A model generated the notes under the pieces. That model did not search any database. It was not told the origin of the DNA and was given only the letters and a program-made list of their open reading frames with translations. The translations under genes were made by a program, and so were the position numbers. Of a stretch of DNA of 8,183 nucleotides, positions 4,898 through 8,183 are shown piece by piece (positions within the stretch are counted from its first letter, which is position 1; each line of letters opens with the position of its first letter). This DNA is from Fidelibacterota bacterium UBA2125. Lineage in GTDB: Bacteria > Fidelibacterota > Marinisomatia > Marinisomatales > S15-B10. The DNA lies in NCBI GenBank assembly GCA_002329125.1, contig DCXX01000086.1:1-8183 (forward strand), written 5' to 3'.

Positions 4898-6412
4898 ATG
4901 AGAGACACTTTAACAACGATTTTCTCTATGGCGGCAATGTTCCAACTGTTGACCGCTCAGGAGGTAGATACCACAGTGGCCATGGAATCCCTCGAACCAC
5001 TTCAGGAATACGAGGAGACAGAGAATGAGATCAAGTTTTTCGGCGACTATTATCTTGGGGCAGATCAGACATCAAAGGAAAACGTTCGTGTTTTTGGCGG
5101 GGATCTTTTTTTGGCTGGTACTGTGGAGGGTCAAATCATTGTTGTAGGCGGCGATGCCACTCTGGAGTCCACAGCTGTGATAAATGGCCGAGTTGTGGCT
5201 ATTGGGGGAGCAATTTTCAGGAAAGAAGGTTCCGTAGTAAACGGTGAGATTGTCCAGGCCAACATCCGGGAAGGAATTAATCTTTCCCGTAATGAGGGAT
5301 CTCTGTCGGAGAAGGAATCGGATACCTTCGAATTTGAAGATGATTTCAATGAGTATCATGAATGGCGCTATTCCAGCTTGGTCCATCCGCAAATTAATTG
5401 GTTTATCTACAACAAAGATGAAGGTTTCTTCTGGACACCCTTTAACTGGCGATTTGACCGAGGCGGAAGGTCCTCCTTCAATACAAGCTTGAGCCTGGGC
5501 TACCGGTTCGGTCAGAAGGAAGCGGCTGGCAGACTAACGATGGAAAAATCGTTTGGAGAAGGTAACGGCCCGGCACTTTTCTTTTCTGCTTTTCGAGAGA
5601 GCCGTACGGATGATGACTACCGTCTGCCGCTGAATGAAAACTCTATCGCCACTCTTTTTGCAAGACAGGACTTCTACGATCGATGGGACGAGGAGGGTTA
5701 TGAAATCGGCGCATTTTTGCATGGCAATGTGATCGAAGGCAAGGTTGCTTACCGGGTAGTAGACATCTCTCCATTTGATCCTAACAGTCGTCTTGCCAAA
5801 TGGTTGCATAGGGAACGGGAATTCCGGGCTCCATTACACCTTCCTGAAAGCAAAGTAACTTCACTGGGCGGGATTGTGAGCCTGGGCAGTCTCCACCGGA
5901 ATCTCTTCGCCACTGGCATTGGTGTGACACTCACTGGTGAAACAACTCTAAACAGTGATAGTCTGGATCACTTTGATCGGCTCTCAGCAACTGTCTACCT
6001 TGACTGGGAAATGGCGCCCGACATCATTTTTCGCAGTCGGACCATGATGGGAAATTCAAAGGGTGAACTGCCACAATTTAGGGTTTTTGGTGTGGGAGGA
6101 CTGGGTTCAGTCAGCGCCCATCCATACAAAGTACAGACCGGGGACAGGATGGTTCAATTGAATGCTGAACTGTTACTTCTTCCCGATTTTATGGAAGGTG
6201 ATCACTACCTTTCTCTTTTCTTCGACACCGGTCATGCATGGGACAAGAGCGATTACTCATTTACAGATTTCAGCTCGATCACGAACAGTGCAATTTCAGC
6301 GGTAGGGATCGGCATTGGCGATGAGGACCTGGACTGGCGTATAAATATTGCACGAGCTCTCGGTGTCAGAGACACCTGGGAAACCACTTTTCGCTTCAAT
6401 ATAAATTTCTAG
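4898..6412 (+). CDS. Outer-membrane barrel protein with N-terminal bactofilin-like solenoid (Omp85/BamA-like C-terminus)
   Basis: The 504 aa start with a signal peptide (core TIFSMAAMFQLL, cleavage near TAQ at 19-21). Residues about 62-120 form a short solenoid with VFGGD (65), VVGGD (82) and AIGGA (101), resembling bactofilin/polymer-forming repeats. An acidic linker (about 135-152) follows. From about 190 to the end, alternating polar and hydrophobic strands fit a beta-barrel. The C-terminal part resembles the surface-antigen (Omp85/BamA) barrel: FGVGGLGSVSAHPY (396-410), LNAELLLLP (421-429), LSLFFDTGHAWD (438-449), and a final strand FRFNINF ending in Phe, as needed for BAM recognition. 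No POTRA domain is visible, and the family's RG[FY] loop motif appears replaced by AHPY (407-410). The ATG directly abuts the stop of the upstream solenoid gene, with GGGAAGA just ahead. The outer-membrane location is well supported. Transport activity is inferred only. Confidence 0.78.
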   Translation: MRDTLTTIFSMAAMFQLLTAQEVDTTVAMESLEPLQEYEETENEIKFFGDYYLGADQTSKENVRVFGGDLFLAGTVEGQIIVVGGDATLESTAVINGRVVAIGGAIFRKEGSVVNGEIVQANIREGINLSRNEGSLSEKESDTFEFEDDFNEYHEWRYSSLVHPQINWFIYNKDEGFFWTPFNWRFDRGGRSSFNTSLSLGYRFGQKEAAGRLTMEKSFGEGNGPALFFSAFRESRTDDDYRLPLNENSIATLFARQDFYDRWDEEGYEIGAFLHGNVIEGKVAYRVVDISPFDPNSRLAKWLHREREFRAPLHLPESKVTSLGGIVSLGSLHRNLFATGIGVTLTGETTLNSDSLDHFDRLSATVYLDWEMAPDIIFRSRTMMGNSKGELPQFRVFGVGGLGSVSAHPYKVQTGDRMVQLNAELLLLPDFMEGDHYLSLFFDTGHAWDKSDYSFTDFSSITNSAISAVGIGIGDEDLDWRINIARALGVRDTWETTFRFNINF

Positions 6413-6462
6413 AGTAATGAGTGGAATGACCCTCTCAAAGACCGATTAGCTTATAGTATAAC
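6413..6462. other. Short convergent intergenic spacer
   Basis: The spacer separates the plus-strand barrel gene from the minus-strand thioredoxin-like gene. It holds an A/T-rich palindrome TTATA-G-TATAA (6451-6461), flanked by ATTAG (6445-6449) and CTAAT (6467-6471), the latter just inside the minus-strand gene's end. There is no GC stem and no T tract, so a terminator is not called. Confidence 0.4.
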
Positions 6463-6999
6463 TCAACTAATGTAATCTTTCAAAAACTGTTCCAGCGCTC
6501 CGGGTTTAAACTCGCCGGTCACAAAACAGGCCTCTTTCAGATTCCCATAAACTATGAGAATATGAAGCGGGACACCCCACACTCGCTGATCATTCATTAG
6601 TTTTCGGATACGGGTGTGTGCAATGTTGTCTCTCAGAGTTTCATTTTTCTCATTCAGCTCGCCAAGAAAATAGGGTATGTTGATACCATGTGTCCGCATG
6701 AACCTATCCTCCCACGCATCCAGGTCTGAATATTCCGCCACAATGGTCATATCAAAACCACTGTTGTGCCATGCACCGTAAATGTCGTTCAGTATCGGTG
6801 CTTCATAATGGCAATTGGGGCACCATTCGGCCATGAATGAAATAAGTAACACCTTTGGGAATCCTTCTGTTTCATATTCACCCAAAAGCGATTCCTGTCC
6901 ACCCGAATGGGTTGACACTGAAAAGTTCAGTTCTTGGGCCAGAGGTACATTTGAGGAGGACTCAATTTCGGAGTATTCGTGGGGATGATTTTTCTTCAA
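6463..6999 (-). CDS. Thioredoxin-fold protein, TlpA/ResA-like, without a signal peptide
   Basis: The 178 aa contain a thioredoxin fold of the TlpA/ResA/AhpC-TSA type. The sequence KVLLISFMAEWCPNCHYEAP (49-68) gives the redox site C60-P-N-C63. The cis-proline loop is WGVP (141-144), ending the usual strand order. The family reduces or forms disulphides, or acts in cytochrome c maturation, normally outside the cytoplasm. Here the N-terminus (MKKNHPHEYSEIESSSN) is polar with no hydrophobic segment. The start is a TTG. An in-frame TAA lies 9 bases upstream of it, and there is no ATG before the active site. No clear Shine-Dalgarno is seen. The previous gene ends 20 bases upstream, so there is no room for a missing signal peptide unless the genes overlap. 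Either it works in the cytoplasm or its N-terminus was altered. It is last in the minus-strand operon. Confidence 0.82.
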   Translation of the reverse strand: MKKNHPHEYSEIESSSNVPLAQELNFSVSTHSGGQESLLGEYETEGFPKVLLISFMAEWCPNCHYEAPILNDIYGAWHNSGFDMTIVAEYSDLDAWEDRFMRTHGINIPYFLGELNEKNETLRDNIAHTRIRKLMNDQRVWGVPLHILIVYGNLKEACFVTGEFKPGALEQFLKDYIS

Positions 7000-7019
7000 A
7001 GTGACTTACGATTGCAGGA

Positions 7020-7514
7020 TCAGCCGAGCCAGGAACTGATAAGAAAGAAAGTCGATATGACTCCTTTGTAGGAAATTATCATGGTTACACTGGAAACAAG
7101 GAAAACAAGAACAATCATCCTGAACAGCACGTAACGTTTCTGCAATCCTTCCGTTGGAGTCCCTTCATCCAAAGCCGCTTCCAGTTTTTTCAGCACACCT
7201 CTGGAGGCGTGATAAATACCGATGGCGATGAGCGCCAGCATTATTTTCCCATGCATGACCCCCACTTTCAGCCAGAAGGTGCGGTCGATGATCATAAGTA
7301 CACCAACTAACGGGAGAAAGAACGACGCGATCATTTCGGTGCGGTCTGACAGAGATCGAATTCGGACTATCATGGTTTTCTTACCTTCTGTTGTCGCTTT
7401 CGAAAACCCGCCCAGGAAAGTAAAATCGAGATAGATTGCCGCACCAAGCCAGATCAGCGCCAAAATAAAATGAGCGATTAGATAGAGGTTATACATTATT
7501 CCGCTTTCAACCAT
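7020..7514 (-). CDS. Four-helix integral membrane protein, CopD/HemJ/DUF2269-like
   Basis: From the ATG at 7514 the protein has 164 aa. Four hydrophobic segments are seen at about 10-30, 62-78, 86-104 and 131-149, with a further hydrophobic tail at 151-163. Histidines lie within or at the ends of helices 1 and 3 (H15, H88, H102). The layout, with LIAHFILALIWLGAAIY near the start and MHGKIMLALIAIGIYH in helix 3, recalls CopD, HemJ and DUF2269 proteins, some of which bind haem or copper. I cannot choose between them. The start at 7514 is preceded by AAAGGA with a 7-base spacer. An ATG six codons later (7496) overlaps the stop of the HAD gene as TAATG and matches the usual family N-terminus, so it is the main alternative. 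An upstream ATG at 7556 lacks a ribosome site. A thioredoxin-like gene follows after 20 bases. Confidence 0.78.
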   Translation of the reverse strand: MVESGIMYNLYLIAHFILALIWLGAAIYLDFTFLGGFSKATTEGKKTMIVRIRSLSDRTEMIASFFLPLVGVLMIIDRTFWLKVGVMHGKIMLALIAIGIYHASRGVLKKLEAALDEGTPTEGLQKRYVLFRMIVLVFLVSSVTMIISYKGVISTFFLISSWLG

Positions 7515-8183
7515 AATATTATCCTTTCTGTTTCCTCCAGTGAATCGACCAACCATGTGGGGTTCGCGTTTTCAATTGCGATCCGGCTCTCCGACCGCCT
7601 GCAGACAATGAGAGAACGGACACCGTTGGCTCGTGCCGCGATGGCGTCCTGGGCCGTATCTCCCACCAGAACCATCCTGTTGTGAGTGAATGATTCACCC
7701 AACGCTTCTAAAGCCGCTTCTTTGGCCACCAACACCAGCTCTTCCCTATTTCGTGCATCGTCGCCAAAAACCCCAAACTCGAAACTGTCCCAAAGTCCGA
7801 ACCGTTTCAGCTTGATCTCCGCTGCTTTCCGGACATTGCCCGAAAGAAGCCCTGATTGCCACCCTTCCTTTTTACAAGCCTCCAAAAGTCTCACAGCATC
7901 ATCATAAACATATGCATCTTCATGATCGTTAAAAAGTTTCTCCAAACGATCTGGGTAATTGGAAAGTATTGTCTCTATTGTGTCTGATAGAGAACCATCT
8001 GTGTATTTGAGCCGTTCCAGGGCTGTTTCCAAGATGATGGGGTCTGTATAACCGGCAACATCGTCCACCTGAAGTTCCGGAGATGCATTCGCCACCTCTT
8101 CCACCATCTTGTCCAAAAGTTTTCGTGCTACTGTCCCGGGATGGATGAGCGTGCCATCAATATCAAATAGTATAAGCTGTTTG
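7496..8183 (-). CDS. HAD-superfamily phosphatase (phosphoglycolate-phosphatase-like), 5' end cut by the window
   Basis: The frame is open to the right edge of the window, giving 228 visible residues. Only a few N-terminal residues are likely missing. Motif I is LILFDIDGTL (3-12), with nucleophile D7 and acid/base D9. A cap domain spans about 15-90. Motif II is GLLSGN (S114), followed by KAAEIKLKRFGL with a candidate motif III lysine (K124). Motif IV is VLVGDTAQDAIAA (D175, D179). The block LLSGN...KLKRFGL...FGVFGDD is typical of HAD subfamily IA enzymes near phosphoglycolate phosphatase. The substrate cannot be told. The TTG at 8116 is an internal codon, because motif I lies upstream of it. 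The gene ends with TAA overlapping an ATG of the next gene (TAATG), so translation is probably coupled. It is the first visible gene of the minus-strand operon. Confidence 0.9.
   Translation of the reverse strand, partial: KQLILFDIDGTLIHPGTVARKLLDKMVEEVANASPELQVDDVAGYTDPIILETALERLKYTDGSLSDTIETILSNYPDRLEKLFNDHEDAYVYDDAVRLLEACKKEGWQSGLLSGNVRKAAEIKLKRFGLWDSFEFGVFGDDARNREELVLVAKEAALEALGESFTHNRMVLVGDTAQDAIAARANGVRSLIVCRRSESRIAIENANPTWLVDSLEETERIILWLKAE
7522..7525 (-). promoter_or_regulatory. Ribosome-binding site deciding the start at 7514
   Basis: On the minus strand, AGGA (within AAAGGAT) lies 7 bases before the ATG at 7514 and inside the end of the HAD gene. It favours 7514 over the ATG at 7556. 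Confidence 0.5.

Noticed and set aside
8107..8116. HAD gene start at the TTG (8116) or the ATG (8107)
   Set aside because: Motif I (DIDGT) lies upstream in the same open frame that reaches the window edge, so the true start is outside the window.

Overview
The window looks like chromosomal DNA from a Gram-negative (diderm) bacterium. A C-terminal outer-membrane barrel with a terminal Phe and exported beta-solenoid proteins support this. The gene mix (LDH-like malate dehydrogenase, an exported TSGG-repeat protein, an Omp85-like barrel, mixed Shine-Dalgarno and non-Shine-Dalgarno starts) would suit the FCB superphylum, for example a Marinimicrobia/SAR406-like lineage. That placement is inference from protein flavour only. 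No phage, insertion sequence, CRISPR array, tRNA or rRNA was seen.

Left part (1-407): a possible 3' tail of an upstream gene, a weak terminator-like hairpin, a short cysteine-containing minus-strand ORF of uncertain reality, and a long imperfect hairpin just ahead of the ribonuclease gene.

Plus-strand housekeeping block (408-3567): an RNase E/G family ribonuclease, ribosomal proteins L21 (rplU) and L27 (rpmA), and a malate dehydrogenase (mdh) with a GTG start 9 bases after rpmA. rplU, rpmA and mdh are packed tightly enough to be one transcript. Together they cover RNA processing, 50S assembly and central carbon metabolism.

Plus-strand envelope pair (3647-6412): two exported proteins whose genes abut with no gap. 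The first is a secreted or periplasmic beta-solenoid with twelve TSGG-type turns, mostly spaced exactly 18 residues. The second has a signal peptide, a short bactofilin-like solenoid with GG motifs also about 18 residues apart, and an Omp85/BamA-like C-terminal barrel without POTRA domains. This pair is the most interesting part of the window: it resembles a two-partner arrangement of a beta-solenoid passenger and an outer-membrane barrel, joined by matching solenoid geometry. The leader before the pair holds a G-free pyrimidine tract and a 7-bp dyad.

Minus-strand block (8183-6463, read right to left): a HAD-family phosphatase cut by the window edge, a four-helix CopD/HemJ/DUF2269-like membrane protein, and a thioredoxin-fold protein with a WCPNC active site but no signal peptide. 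The first two genes touch or overlap at a TAATG junction, and the third follows after 20 bases, so this looks like a small operon. It converges on the envelope pair across 50 bases.
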